A DNA stretch of 39,690 nucleotides from CAYSFW01 sp050329935 (GTDB lineage Bacteria > Pseudomonadota > Gammaproteobacteria > UWMA-0217): positions 1 to 39,690 of the forward strand of contig JBHJOI010000096.1 in assembly GCA_050329935.1 (NCBI GenBank), given 5' to 3'. Below are positions 24,328 through 33,414 of this stretch, piece by piece. Below the pieces are notes generated by a model. It had not been told where the DNA came from. It made no database searches and was given only the letters and a program-made list of their open reading frames with translations. Position 1 is the first letter of the stretch, and each line of letters opens with the position of its first letter. The translations under genes and the position numbers were made by a program.

Positions 24328-24978
24328 ATGTCGTTTTCACCGGATTCCGATGCACCCAAGGTCGAACTGCGCACCTATGTGTTCATCGATTCGCTACAGC
24401 CGCAACTGGCGTCCTATATGGCGACGGCCTCCCAGGGCTTTCTGCCCAAGCCGGGTGATTCGTGCCTTTGGTTGGAGGTATCGCCGGGCATGGCGATCCA
24501 TCGCCTGACCGATATCGCGTTGAAGGCCGCGCCGGTGCATCTGGGCGGGCAGGTTGTGGAACGCAGCTTCGGCTCGATGGAGATCCACAGTCGAGATCAG
24601 GCCAGTGTGCTTGAGTCCGCCCGCGTGGTGTTGCGCTGGCTCAACACGAGCGAGTCCGCGCGGCAACGGGTGCGCGTGCCTTGGCAGGAAATCATCCGAG
24701 GCATCAACCCCGATCACGCCGTGCTCATCAACCGTCAGAACCGCAAGGGTTCGATGGTGTTGCCGAATCAGAGCATCTTCATCCTCGAGACCGAACCCGC
24801 CGGCAACATCATTTATGCTGCAAACGAGGCCGAGAAGGCGGCGCACATCACCCTGGTGGAAGCGCACGCCGTGGGCGCTTTCGGACGTCTGACCCTGGCC
24901 GGGCGCGAAGCTGACATCGAATCGGCCGGCACCGCCGCAGTCGCCGCGATGCGGCGACTCAACGAGCGCGCGATTTGA
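24328..24978 (+). CDS. Solitary tandem BMC-domain (microcompartment shell-like) protein
   Basis: Encodes 216 residues with two domains of the bacterial microcompartment shell fold. Domain 1 (about 44-107) reads LWLEVSPGMAIHRLTDIALK, then VVERSFGSMEIHSRDQASVL. Domain 2 (about 148-214) reads FILETEPAGNIIYAANEAEK, then GAFGRLTLAGREADIESA. Both show the glutamate strand, an Ala-rich helix, the second strand before a glycine turn, and the closing helix seen in BMC proteins. A shared N-terminal strand segment (LRTYVFIDSLQPQ) precedes them. No signal peptide. No other shell, carboxysome, Pdu or Eut gene is in the window. It may form a trimer (six BMC domains) that does not belong to a compartment, or shell loci may lie elsewhere. 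Assigned by pattern, without alignment. Confidence 0.75.
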   Translation: MSFSPDSDAPKVELRTYVFIDSLQPQLASYMATASQGFLPKPGDSCLWLEVSPGMAIHRLTDIALKAAPVHLGGQVVERSFGSMEIHSRDQASVLESARVVLRWLNTSESARQRVRVPWQEIIRGINPDHAVLINRQNRKGSMVLPNQSIFILETEPAGNIIYAANEAEKAAHITLVEAHAVGAFGRLTLAGREADIESAGTAAVAAMRRLNERAI

Positions 24979-25179
24979 TATAGCGCGCACGCACGCGGGC
25001 GAACGCGGTGACTAATCGTCGGAGTTTCCCGCGTCGCTTCTAAGGCCAATCCGTTCCGATTGATGGGAGGTCATGCCTCGCGCCAAGCTGCATCACCCCG
25101 CAACCACGCTAACCATGTCGGTCTCGAAAGGCGGGTTCGAACCCGGCCGCGATTCGGAAGCGCTGGTTGGAACCGTTGT

Positions 25180-25569
25180 CTAGTCGGCCCAGGTGAATAT
25201 CGAACGGGCGGGGCGCTTGCCGACCTGAACGCTGGCTTGCTTGCGAACGTCATTGCGTACCGCTTGCACGCGGTAGGTTCCGGCTGGGAGCGCTACGTAA
25301 AGCAGTGGGCCCGCTTGATCCAGCGCGAGTACGGTCTTCCCGGCGCGGTCGCGAATCGTGACGTTCACATCGGCGAAATAGGCACCGTCGCGGGCGCGCG
25401 AGAACTCAAGCCTGAGGTTGTATTGCCCGGCCTCACGCGCGAACTCCGCGCGTTCCTCCAGCCCAACACCGCCACTGCGATAGGGTGGCTCGGCGAATGC
25501 TGGCGTAACCGCCAGCGCGACCGCGCAGGTCATTGCGGCCAGGGATTGAATCAACGTGGATTTTTTCAT
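25180..25569 (-). CDS. Small periplasmic beta-sandwich protein
   Basis: Encodes 129 residues with a clear signal peptide (about 1-26, ending AFA) and a strong AGGAGGT site upstream of ATG 25569. The mature part (YFADVNVTIRDRAGKTVLAL, then LPAGTYRVQAV) alternates hydrophobic residues like a carboxypeptidase regulatory-like beta-sandwich. No cysteines in the mature protein. The function is unknown; such domains often bind polymers or partner proteins. It converges on the BMC-domain gene across a 201-base spacer, which contains a perfect 14-base palindrome (25132-25145) but no gene. Confidence 0.8.
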   Translation of the reverse strand: MKKSTLIQSLAAMTCAVALAVTPAFAEPPYRSGGVGLEERAEFAREAGQYNLRLEFSRARDGAYFADVNVTIRDRAGKTVLALDQAGPLLYVALPAGTYRVQAVRNDVRKQASVQVGKRPARSIFTWAD

Positions 25570-25755
25570 TTGATACCTCCTGAAAGCACAGTTTGGATCG
25601 AATGGGCGCTCGCGCGGGTATTTAACCCGAGTGCGCCAAGTTACCTCGTTGAACCCTATATATGAGCTGTGAAAGCAAGCTTCAAGTTAAATGTGTCGAG
25701 AAAAGATACGATTTATCGGTCCCTGGCGAGCGTCGCACGGCGCCAAGGTAGCACT

Positions 25756-26646
25756 GTGGCCTGGGTTTTTGACGCGAAGGAGCGCGCCCGTGGCATCACC
25801 CGAGTAACCGGGTGGCGACGCATCGCGAGATTCGGGTTGCTGGTCGCAGCCAGCGGGCTTGCCGCCTGCGCTAACGTGCGTGTTCAAAACGATACATTCG
25901 CCCGCCAGCATGGGTTCGAAGCGATCGAAGTGCCGGGGCAGGGTTACACTCACGTCGCGTACGTCAAGCCCGCGTTCGGCTTCGAACGCTGGCATGTCTA
26001 CCTGGAAGGCGATGGACTGCCGTGGGTGGCACGGTTCTTCGTGAACCCCGACCCCGCGGTTCGCGAGCCGTTGATGTTGCGCTTGATGGCACAGGATCCG
26101 GCGCCGACGCTTTATCTGGGTCGGCCTTGTTATCACGGCAACGCGACGGATGATGGCTGTGACGCTTCACTGTGGACGTATGAGCGTCACTCGTCCACCG
26201 TGGTGGAGAGCCAGGTCGCGGCGCTACGCCGGCTGGTCGCGCGGTTTGGCATTCGGCGCTTGGCTTTGATTGGTCACAGCGGGGGCGGTGCGATGGCGAT
26301 GTTGATGGCGCCTCGGGTGCCGCAAGCCGAGGCGGTCATGACCGTCGCGGGGAACCTCGATCTTGGCGCGTGGACCCGATTGCACCGCTACTCGCCGTTG
26401 ATCGGCTCACTCGATCCGGCGACGCAACCTCCGCTGCCGGCGGGTATCGTGCAACTGCATTACGCCGGTGGCGCCGATACCAATATCCCGCCCGAACTCA
26501 CGGCGTCGGTGGTGCGCCGCCAACCGTGCGCGCGCTGGACGGTGGTCGAGGACGCGACGCATTCCGGAGGCTGGTGGTCGCGTTGGCCGGGGATGCTCGC
26601 GGCGCTCGACCACGCACTGGAGGACGGCTGCGCGAACGCGCGCTAA
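25756..26646 (+). CDS. Lipoprotein alpha/beta hydrolase
   Basis: Encodes 296 residues from GTG 25756, which has AAGG upstream and leaves a usable n-region. The frame remains open to GTG 25669, so the start is uncertain. The lipobox GLAAC at 34-38 makes Cys38 the lipidation site. The nucleophile elbow LIGHSGGG puts Ser175 in the catalytic position, with His269 in EDATHSGG as the likely base. Cysteines in GRPCYHG and DDGCDAS may form a disulfide. The substrate is unknown; a periplasmic or outer-membrane esterase is likely. It is 96 bases upstream of potF, without evident link to polyamine transport. Confidence 0.82.
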   Translation: MAWVFDAKERARGITRVTGWRRIARFGLLVAASGLAACANVRVQNDTFARQHGFEAIEVPGQGYTHVAYVKPAFGFERWHVYLEGDGLPWVARFFVNPDPAVREPLMLRLMAQDPAPTLYLGRPCYHGNATDDGCDASLWTYERHSSTVVESQVAALRRLVARFGIRRLALIGHSGGGAMAMLMAPRVPQAEAVMTVAGNLDLGAWTRLHRYSPLIGSLDPATQPPLPAGIVQLHYAGGADTNIPPELTASVVRRQPCARWTVVEDATHSGGWWSRWPGMLAALDHALEDGCANAR

Positions 26647-26742
26647 CGCGACGGGCGACCTCGTATTTCGCTTGTCAGCCGGCGGCTTTGGCCCTATGTT
26701 TCGTGGCATCTTAAACGCCTGTCGCAAAGAGGTTGAGGTTCG

Positions 26743-27837
26743 ATGATCAAGCACTGGATCGCGGTCGCGCTTGCATCTGGGTTTAGCTTGGCATTGAACG
26801 CCGCTGAACCGCCCGTCGTCCACGTCTACAACTGGAGTGACTACATCGGTGAGTCCACGCTCGCTGAGTTTACCCAGGCGACCGGCATCAAGGTCGTCTA
26901 CGACGTCTACGACAGCAACGACGTGCTTGAAGCGAAGTTGATGGCCGGTCGCAGCGGCTACGACGTCGTGTTTCCGTCGGCGCAGCCGAATGGCGCGCGC
27001 CAGATCAAGGCGGGTTTGCTGCGCGCCGTGGACAAGGCACAACTGCCGAACTGGCGCCATCTCGATCCCTCGATCCTGACCAATCTCGAATCGGCAGACC
27101 CGGGCAACCAGCATTTGGTGCCGTATCTCTGGGGCACCTCCGGCGTGGGCTACAACACCGCGAAGGTCCGGGAGATGCTAGGCGAAGCGGCGCCGACCGA
27201 TAGTTGGGCGATGATCTTCGATCCGGCGGTCGCGAAAAAGCTCTCGGGCTGCGGCATCGCGATGCTCGACGAAGCCGCCGAGGCGATTCCGGCGATGCTG
27301 GCGTTTCTCGGCAAGGATCCGCGCAGCCACGCCCGCGAGGATCTCGACGCAGTGGCCAAGGCTTACGCGGCTGTGCGGCCGCACATCAAATACTTTCATT
27401 CCTCGCAATACATCAACGACCTTGCGAACGGTGATATCTGCGTCGCGATGGGCTACTCGGGCGATGTGCAGCAGGCCGCCGAACGCGCCGAGGAAGCCGG
27501 CAAGGGGATCGAGTTGGCCTATTCGATCCCGAAGGAAGGCGCGCAGCTCGCGACCGACGTCATGGCGATTCCAAAGGACGCGCCGCATCCCGGCAACGCG
27601 CATCGTTTCATTGATTTCATCCTGCAACCGGCGGTGATCGCGGCGGTCAGCAATGCGGTGGCGTTTCCGAACGCGAATCTCGCGGCGACCGAGCTGGTGA
27701 ACGCCGAGTTGCGCGAGAATCCGGGTATGTATCCACCGGCGGAAGTGCGCGAACGCCTGTTCGTCGTGCCGCCCGAGGACGCGCGCACCACGCGGGAACT
27801 CAACCGAACCTGGACGCGCATCAAGACCGGCAAGTAA
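26743..27837 (+). CDS. potF: Putrescine/polyamine-binding periplasmic protein
   Basis: Encodes 364 residues with a signal peptide (about 1-20). The mature protein opens VVHVYNWSDYIGESTLAEF, the signature of PotD/PotF binding proteins, and YDSNDVLEAKLMAGRSGYDVVFPS forms the next strand-helix unit. WGTSGVGYN and MGYSGDVQQA are ligand-cleft segments with the aromatic and acidic residues that hold polyamines. It delivers the polyamine to PotGHI, encoded directly downstream. PotF (putrescine) is favoured over PotD by length and by the potFGHI order, but specificity is inferred. Confidence 0.94.
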   Translation: MIKHWIAVALASGFSLALNAAEPPVVHVYNWSDYIGESTLAEFTQATGIKVVYDVYDSNDVLEAKLMAGRSGYDVVFPSAQPNGARQIKAGLLRAVDKAQLPNWRHLDPSILTNLESADPGNQHLVPYLWGTSGVGYNTAKVREMLGEAAPTDSWAMIFDPAVAKKLSGCGIAMLDEAAEAIPAMLAFLGKDPRSHAREDLDAVAKAYAAVRPHIKYFHSSQYINDLANGDICVAMGYSGDVQQAAERAEEAGKGIELAYSIPKEGAQLATDVMAIPKDAPHPGNAHRFIDFILQPAVIAAVSNAVAFPNANLAATELVNAELRENPGMYPPAEVRERLFVVPPEDARTTRELNRTWTRIKTGK

Positions 27838-27855
27838 CGCGCGAACCCGACGGCA

Positions 27856-28986
27856 GTGGCGCAGAATCGTATCTTCGAGCCGTGGCAGGATCCGAGCGCG
27901 CAGCCGTTCGTGCGGGTCGAGCGGGTCACCAAGCACTACGGGGACGTCTACGCGGTCGATGACGTCACGCTGGAGGTCTATCGCGGCGAGCTGTTTTCGC
28001 TGCTTGGGCCGTCAGGCTGCGGTAAGTCGACCCTGCTGCGCATTCTGGCCGGATTCGAGACCCCGGACGCCGGCCGGATCTTCATCGACGGCGTCGATGT
28101 CACCGCCACGCCGCCCTATGCGCGGCCGGTGAACATGATGTTCCAGTCCTACGCGCTGTTTCCGCACCTCACGGTGGCGCAAAACGTTGCGTTTGGTCTG
28201 AAGCAGGATCGTATGCCACGGCGCGAGATGCGTGATCGGGTCGCGGAGATGCTCGCGCTGCTCAAGATCGAAACACTTGCCAAGCGCAAACCCGATCAGC
28301 TCTCCGGCGGTCAGCGCCAGCGCGTCGCGCTCGCGCGCAGTCTGGCCAAGCATCCCAAGCTGTTGTTGCTCGACGAACCGCTCGGTGCGCTCGACCGCAA
28401 GCTGCGCGAGCACACTCAGTTTGAGCTCGTGAACCTCCAGGAGCAGATCGGCACGACCTTCGTGATGGTCACGCACGACCAGGAGGAGGCGATGACGATG
28501 TCGTCGCGGATGGCGATCATGGAAGCTGGCCAGATCCGCCAGGTTGGTACCCCGACCGCGGTGTACGAGTATCCGGCCAATCGTTACGTGGCTGAGTTCA
28601 TCGGCGCGGCGAATCTGATCGACGGCCGCGTGGTCAAACACGATGGCGAGTTCGTCTCGATCAAGCCCGCGGCCTGGGATGGCGAGGTGCGGATGCGGCT
28701 GGCGCAACCGGTCGTCGCCGGCACGCCGGTGTATGTCGCGCTACGTCCGGAAAAGCTTCGGATCGGCAGTCCGCCGGAGGATCAAAGTTTCAACCGGGTG
28801 ACTGGGCGGATCGAGGACATCGCCTACTTCGGCGACGTTTCCACTTACCACGTCGAACTTCCGAATGGTCTGCGCGTGAAGGCGACGCAGACCAACATCG
28901 TACCGCGCGCGGAACAGTTGTTGACCTGGGGCGATGCGGTCGAGCTGTGGTGGCAACCCACCAGCGGCGTGGTGCTGCTGTCGTGA
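27856..28986 (+). CDS. potG: Polyamine ABC transporter ATPase
   Basis: Encodes 376 residues from GTG 27856, 18 bases after potF. Walker A GPSGCGKS is at 51-58, signature LSGGQ at 149-153, Walker B LLLLDEP at 169-175 with Glu174, and switch His207. The C-terminal 90 residues form a TOBE domain. It energises import of putrescine or related polyamines through PotH and PotI. Its stop codon overlaps the potH start by four bases. Confidence 0.95.
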   Translation: MAQNRIFEPWQDPSAQPFVRVERVTKHYGDVYAVDDVTLEVYRGELFSLLGPSGCGKSTLLRILAGFETPDAGRIFIDGVDVTATPPYARPVNMMFQSYALFPHLTVAQNVAFGLKQDRMPRREMRDRVAEMLALLKIETLAKRKPDQLSGGQRQRVALARSLAKHPKLLLLDEPLGALDRKLREHTQFELVNLQEQIGTTFVMVTHDQEEAMTMSSRMAIMEAGQIRQVGTPTAVYEYPANRYVAEFIGAANLIDGRVVKHDGEFVSIKPAAWDGEVRMRLAQPVVAGTPVYVALRPEKLRIGSPPEDQSFNRVTGRIEDIAYFGDVSTYHVELPNGLRVKATQTNIVPRAEQLLTWGDAVELWWQPTSGVVLLS

Positions 28987-29891
28987 ACGCGGCGGGTGAC
29001 GACGGCATTCACGGTCGGGTCGGGCGGCGGTATGTGATCGGGCTGCCGTTCTTGTGGCTGGTGCTGTTTTTCCTGGTGCCGTTCCTGATTGTGCTCAAGG
29101 TGAGCTTTGCCGAAGCCCTGCTCGGCAATCCTCCGTTCGGGCCGTTGTTGGCGTGGGTCGACGAGGTATTCCTGCAACTCAGGCTCAATCTGGAGAATTA
29201 CCGGATGATGCTGAGCGACAGTCTGTATCTCAGCGCGTTCGTGAATTCGTTGAAAGTCGCCGCGATCTCGACCTTGTTGTGTTTGCTGCTCGGGTTTCCG
29301 ATGGCCTATGGCATCGCCCGGGCCGATCCGCGCTGGCGCCTGCCGTTGTTGATGTTGATCATTCTGCCGTTCTGGACCTCGTTTTTGATCCGTGTGTATG
29401 CCTGGATCGGTATCCTGAAAAACAATGGCTTGATCAACAACCTGTTGCTGGGATTGGGTCTGATCGACCAACCGTTGCCACTGCTGCATACCCCGCTCGC
29501 GGTGTATGTCGGCATTGTTTATTCGTATCTCCCGTTCATGGTGTTGCCGCTGTACGCGACCTTGGCGCGGCTCGATCTGACCTTGCTGGAGGCGGCGGCG
29601 GATCTCGGCGCGCGGCCATTCAAGGCGTTTCTCACGGTTACGCTGCCGTTGGCGTTGCCGGGCATCGTCGCCGGCAGCTTGTTGGTGTTTGTCCCCGCGA
29701 CCGGTGAGTTCGTGATTCCGGACCTGCTCGGCGGTCCGGACTCGTTGATGATCGGCAAGGTGCTCTGGACCGAGTTTTTCAACAACGCGGACTGGCCGGT
29801 GGCCTCGGCGCTGGCGGTGGTGCTGTTGCTGTTGCTGGTGGCGCCGGTGGTATGGCTCCAGCGCGGCCAATGGGACGAGCGCGAGGACTAG
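28983..29891 (+). CDS. potH: Polyamine ABC transporter permease
   Basis: Encodes 302 residues from GTG 28983, which overlaps the potG stop as GTGA; the frame's earlier start at 28947 is not needed. Six membrane helices are visible, beginning with GLPFLWLVLFFLVPFLIVLKVSF. The EAA coupling loop in the second half reads LLEAAADLGARPFKAFLTVTLPL, with the conserved Gly. It forms the channel with PotI. Confidence 0.94.
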   Translation: MNAAGDDGIHGRVGRRYVIGLPFLWLVLFFLVPFLIVLKVSFAEALLGNPPFGPLLAWVDEVFLQLRLNLENYRMMLSDSLYLSAFVNSLKVAAISTLLCLLLGFPMAYGIARADPRWRLPLLMLIILPFWTSFLIRVYAWIGILKNNGLINNLLLGLGLIDQPLPLLHTPLAVYVGIVYSYLPFMVLPLYATLARLDLTLLEAAADLGARPFKAFLTVTLPLALPGIVAGSLLVFVPATGEFVIPDLLGGPDSLMIGKVLWTEFFNNADWPVASALAVVLLLLLVAPVVWLQRGQWDERED

Positions 29892-29897
29892 CGCGGA

Positions 29898-30704
29898 ATG
29901 GGCCGCCGTTCGCAGTTCATCGTGGTGGCGCTGATCGTCGGCTATGTCTTTCTGTATGGCCCGATCCTTTCATTGATTGTCTATTCATTCAATGAATCGC
30001 GCCTGGTCACGGTCTGGGGCGGATTTTCCACCAAGTGGTACGGCGAGCTGCTGCGTAACGAACAAATCCTCGCGGCGGCCTGGCTCAGTGTAAAGATCGC
30101 CGCCGCCAGCGCGACGGTCGCGGTCGTGCTCGGTACCTTTGCCGGCTTCGCGCTCGCCCGGTTTCGCCGCTTCCGTGGCCGCGCGCTGTTCACCACGCTG
30201 ATCACCGGGCCGTTGGTGATGCCTGATGTAATCATCGGCCTGTCGTTGTTGCTGTTGTTCGTGGCGATGGAGCAAGCGATCGGGTGGCCGGCGGGCCGGG
30301 GCATGTTCACCATCGGGATCGCGCATATTACCTTCGGCATGGCCTATGTCGCGGTAGTGGTGCGCTCGCGGGTGGTTCAGCTCGATCCATCGCTGGAAGA
30401 GGCCGCGCTCGATCTCGGCGCACGACCGGCCACCGTGTTCCTGCGCATCACGCTGCCAATCATCGCGCCGGCACTCGCGGCCGGCTGGTTGCTCGCGTTC
30501 ACGCTGTCGCTCGACGACCTCGTAATCGCGAGTTTTGTCTCCGGTCCTGGCTCGACGACGCTGCCGATGGTGGTCTATTCCAGTGTGCGTTTGGGCGTCA
30601 GCCCGCAGATCAACGCGCTGGCGACCATCATCGTGGCCGTCGTCGCGACGGGTGTGTTGATCGCCGGATTAATGACGATGCGGCGAGGGCGTCGAACCGG
30701 ATAA
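29898..30704 (+). CDS. potI: Polyamine ABC transporter permease
   Basis: Encodes 268 residues with about six membrane helices. The first is followed by VYSFNESRLVTVWGGFSTKWY, a segment conserved in PotI/PotC. The EAA loop reads LEEAALDLGARPATVFLRIT. The ATG is six bases after the potH stop. It completes a full potFGHI importer. The next gene is on the opposite strand and converges on it. Confidence 0.94.
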   Translation: MGRRSQFIVVALIVGYVFLYGPILSLIVYSFNESRLVTVWGGFSTKWYGELLRNEQILAAAWLSVKIAAASATVAVVLGTFAGFALARFRRFRGRALFTTLITGPLVMPDVIIGLSLLLLFVAMEQAIGWPAGRGMFTIGIAHITFGMAYVAVVVRSRVVQLDPSLEEAALDLGARPATVFLRITLPIIAPALAAGWLLAFTLSLDDLVIASFVSGPGSTTLPMVVYSSVRLGVSPQINALATIIVAVVATGVLIAGLMTMRRGRRTG

Positions 30705-30758
30705 TCGCGCGTGAGCCGTAACCGGGGTGTCGAGCGGCGACACCGTCGTGGCGTCGCG

Positions 30759-31535
30759 TCAGGCGAACAGCAACCGGAGTCCAATCAGAATCGTCACCGC
30801 CTCGAACGCGCGTTTGATGAGCTTGTTGCCTTTTTTGATCGCGAGGTGCGCGCCGAGGTAACCGCCGAGCAGCGAGCCAAGCAGCAGCGCGGGCAACCAC
30901 GGCCAATGGATCTCGCTGATCATGCCCAGCGTGACCGCGCCGGTGCCGTTCCAGAACAGGCCGACGATGACCAGCGTGTGAGCGACCGCGCGTAGATAGT
31001 CCATGCCAAACCAGCGCACCAGCCAGAGCGTCGCGAACAAACCCGTGCCCGAGGTCAACGAGCCGTTGAGGATGCCGATCAGCATCAAGCCCAGCCCGCC
31101 TTTCAGCATTCCGGCTCGATCGCGATGACGTGGCGCGTGGATCTGCCCGAGCTGAGGCTTGAAGATCGAATAGACGCCGAGTCCGAGCGTCAACGCACCG
31201 AGCGCGATTTTGGCCGCGCGATCGGGCACGCTCACGATCGCGAGCGCGCCGAGCACGACGCCCGGTAGCCCCGCGACCAACATCAAACCCATGACGCGAG
31301 GCTCCAGCGAGCCTTCGCGCCAGTGGCGCAGGCTGGCGCCGAGACCGAGCGCAACGGTGGCGACCTTATGCGTGGCAAGCGCCAGCGCGAACGGCAACCC
31401 GAGGAAGATCAGCACCGGCAGCTGAATCAACCCGGCGCCGCCACCCGAGAACGACGAGAACGCATTGGCGACCAGCGCGACCAACAACAGGATCAGGTGT
31501 TCCAGCCAGGCGGCAAGGCCAGCGAGGTCATGCAA
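30759..31535 (-). CDS. TSUP/TauE-SafE family membrane permease
   Basis: Encodes 258 residues with seven or eight membrane helices. The first half has FSSFSGGGAGLIQLPVLIFLG and the second half GILNGSLTSGTGLFATLW, the paired Gly-rich motifs of the TSUP family. A basic cytoplasmic loop with HAPRHRDRAG lies in between. Members move sulfite, sulfoacetate, thiosulfate or other organosulfur anions; no sulfur-metabolism gene nearby helps to choose. The frame begins at TTG 31535; the nearby ATG at 31531 is in another frame, so the start is uncertain by a few codons. Confidence 0.9.
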   Translation of the reverse strand: MHDLAGLAAWLEHLILLLVALVANAFSSFSGGGAGLIQLPVLIFLGLPFALALATHKVATVALGLGASLRHWREGSLEPRVMGLMLVAGLPGVVLGALAIVSVPDRAAKIALGALTLGLGVYSIFKPQLGQIHAPRHRDRAGMLKGGLGLMLIGILNGSLTSGTGLFATLWLVRWFGMDYLRAVAHTLVIVGLFWNGTGAVTLGMISEIHWPWLPALLLGSLLGGYLGAHLAIKKGNKLIKRAFEAVTILIGLRLLFA

Positions 31536-31648
31536 TAAGTGGGTCCGAGCGAGGTGTACCGGCGCGCGTTGGTATTCAGGCGCACCTACGTTATTAATTG
31601 TGACCCGCGCAATTGTAAAGCGACCGCCATCTATGACCTAATCGCCGC

Positions 31649-32296
31649 ATGAAGAATTGCTCCATCTGGGTCGGAATGTTGGTGTTGTTCGCGGTGGCAA
31701 CCGGTGCCAACGCGAACGGCTTGTTTCGTTGGGTCGACGAAAGTGGCCGGGTCCACTACGGCGACCGGTTGCCGCCCACGAGCGCCGAATCGGGCCATCA
31801 GGAAATCGACACCTTCGGTCGTGTCAAAAAAGAGGTGCCAGGGGCAAAATCGAGCGCCGAACGCGAGCGCGAAGCGGAGCTCAAGGCGCGACGCGACGCG
31901 GACGAGCGTGCCCGCCGCGAGCGCATCAACTACGACCGCGCGCTGTTGAGCACCTACACCTCGATCGACGACATCGAACGTCTGCGCGCCGACCGCCTGG
32001 GGTTGGTGGAGTCGGTGTCCAGCGTCATCCAGACCAAGGTGGCAAAACTCGAACAGGACCTCACCGAGGCGCTCGAGCGGCGCGAAAAGCTCGAAGCAAG
32101 CGGTAAACCCCTACCGCCGCAACTCGTGCAGAACATCGCCGAGTACGAACGGCAAATGGCGAGCTACGATGAACAACTGGCGGCCAACGCCAAACAGCGC
32201 GCCGAGATCGAGGCCCGATTCGATCGCGATCGGACGCGTTATCTCGAACTCAAGTCGGAAGTCGACTCCAAACTTATTGGAGCGGGCGCGCGCTGA
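31649..32296 (+). CDS. DUF4124-domain exported coiled-coil protein
   Basis: Encodes 215 residues. A signal peptide (about 1-23) is followed by a DUF4124 domain (about 23-55: LFRWVDESGRVHYGDRLPP). The rest is strongly charged and helical (residues 65-205, rich in Glu, Arg, Lys, Ala), probably a long coiled coil. DUF4124 is common at the N-terminus of periplasmic proteins in gammaproteobacteria and its role is not known. A hairpin with a U-rich tail lies 73 bases downstream and probably ends the transcript. Confidence 0.88.
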   Translation: MKNCSIWVGMLVLFAVATGANANGLFRWVDESGRVHYGDRLPPTSAESGHQEIDTFGRVKKEVPGAKSSAEREREAELKARRDADERARRERINYDRALLSTYTSIDDIERLRADRLGLVESVSSVIQTKVAKLEQDLTEALERREKLEASGKPLPPQLVQNIAEYERQMASYDEQLAANAKQRAEIEARFDRDRTRYLELKSEVDSKLIGAGAR

Positions 32297-32369
32297 CAGG
32301 CGCGTGTCGAAAGCTTTCTCTCACCCTAAGCCCAAGCGTCATTACGGGCACTGTTGTTGCTGATCCACA

Positions 32370-32397
32370 TGCCGCGCATGGACGCGGCAATTTTGTT
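32370..32397 (+). terminator. Probable intrinsic terminator after the DUF4124 gene
   Basis: TGCCGCG (32370-32376) pairs perfectly with CGCGGCA (32383-32389) around a six-base loop, followed by ATTTTGTT. The stem is G-C rich and the tail is T-rich on the plus strand. It lies in the 222-base spacer between convergent DUF4124 and argB genes, in which I see nothing else. Confidence 0.5.
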
Positions 32398-32518
32398 AGC
32401 CGAACCAGCGGCGCAATCGCGGGCGCCGGAGCGGTTGTTGGCTGGCAGTCGGTGAGCGGCCGGGTTTGGCATCGGCACGCTCGCGCGCAGTGCCAACGCC
32501 AAGCCCGGCAATCGGCAA

Positions 32519-33406
32519 CTAGCCGCGGATCAAGGTGCCGACACCCTTGTTGGTCAGGAGTTCGAGCAACACCGCGTGCTCGACCCGGCCGTCGATGATG
32601 TGCGCGGCCTTGACGCCGGAGCGCACCGCATCGAGTGCGCAGCCGACCTTGGGCAGCATTCCGCCAGCGATGGTGCCGTCGGCGATCAATCCATCGATAG
32701 CTTCGGCACTGAGGCCGGTCAGCAATTCGCGGTTTTTATCGAGTACGCCCGGCGTGTTGGTCATCAGGATCAGCTTTTCAGCCTTGAGCACGATCGCGAG
32801 TTTGCCGGCGACCAGATCGGCGTTGATGTTGTAGGAACTGCCGTCGGCGCCGACACCGACCGGCGCGACCACCGGAATGAAATCTGCGCTATCGAGTAGA
32901 TTCACGATCGAGGGGTCGATCGACTCCACCTCGCCGACGTGGCCGAGATCGATAATCTCCGGCACCGCGAGCTCCGGTGAGTTGTTGGTGAGTTGCATCG
33001 GCCGGGTACGGATCAGGTTTGCGTCCTTGCCGGTGAGGCCCACCGCGCGGCCGCCATGTTGGTTGATTAGGCTGACGATTTCCTTGTTCACCAGGCCGCC
33101 GAGCACCATCTGCACCACGTCCATCGTTTCGCGGTCGGTGACCCGCATGCCCTGGATGAACTTTGATTCCTTGCCGAGCTGTTGCAGCAGCTTGCCGATT
33201 TGCGGCCCGCCGCCATGTACGACGACCGGGTTGAGGCCGACTTGCTTCAACAGGACGACGTCGCGGGCGAAGCTGCTTTTAAGCAGTTCCTCGGTCATCG
33301 CGTTGCCGCCGTACTTGATGACAACAGTCTTGCCGGAAAACCGCTGAATGTAGGGCAGGGCCTCGACCAGTACCTTGGCGATCGAGAGATCGGGTGTGTG
33401 TTCCAT
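32519..33406 (-). CDS. argB: Acetylglutamate kinase
   Basis: Encodes 295 residues. It phosphorylates N-acetyl-L-glutamate in arginine synthesis. VVIKYGGNAM (about 28-37), VVHGGGPQIG (about 62-71) and the C-terminal GTIAGGMLPKV are the amino-acid-kinase motifs; Lys31 and the glycine loops hold ATP. The NKEIVSLINQHGGRAVGLTGKD region is typical of argB. I chose ATG 33406, where homology starts (MEHTPDLS). It lies eight bases after fbp on the same strand, so the two form an operon. Confidence 0.96.
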   Translation of the reverse strand: MEHTPDLSIAKVLVEALPYIQRFSGKTVVIKYGGNAMTEELLKSSFARDVVLLKQVGLNPVVVHGGGPQIGKLLQQLGKESKFIQGMRVTDRETMDVVQMVLGGLVNKEIVSLINQHGGRAVGLTGKDANLIRTRPMQLTNNSPELAVPEIIDLGHVGEVESIDPSIVNLLDSADFIPVVAPVGVGADGSSYNINADLVAGKLAIVLKAEKLILMTNTPGVLDKNRELLTGLSAEAIDGLIADGTIAGGMLPKVGCALDAVRSGVKAAHIIDGRVEHAVLLELLTNKGVGTLIRG

Positions 33407-33414
33407 GGTGCGAC

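Noticed and set aside
25132..25145. Perfect palindrome CGGGTTCGAACCCG resembling a tRNA T-arm
   Set aside because: No acceptor, D-arm or anticodon arm can be drawn around it, and the T-stem would contain a mismatch. It may be part of a bidirectional terminator between convergent genes, but no T-tract is seen.
28845..29870. 341-codon minus-strand frame antisense to potG/potH
   Set aside because: Gln/Arg/His-rich shadow of well-recognised transporter genes, a typical artefact of high-GC codon bias.
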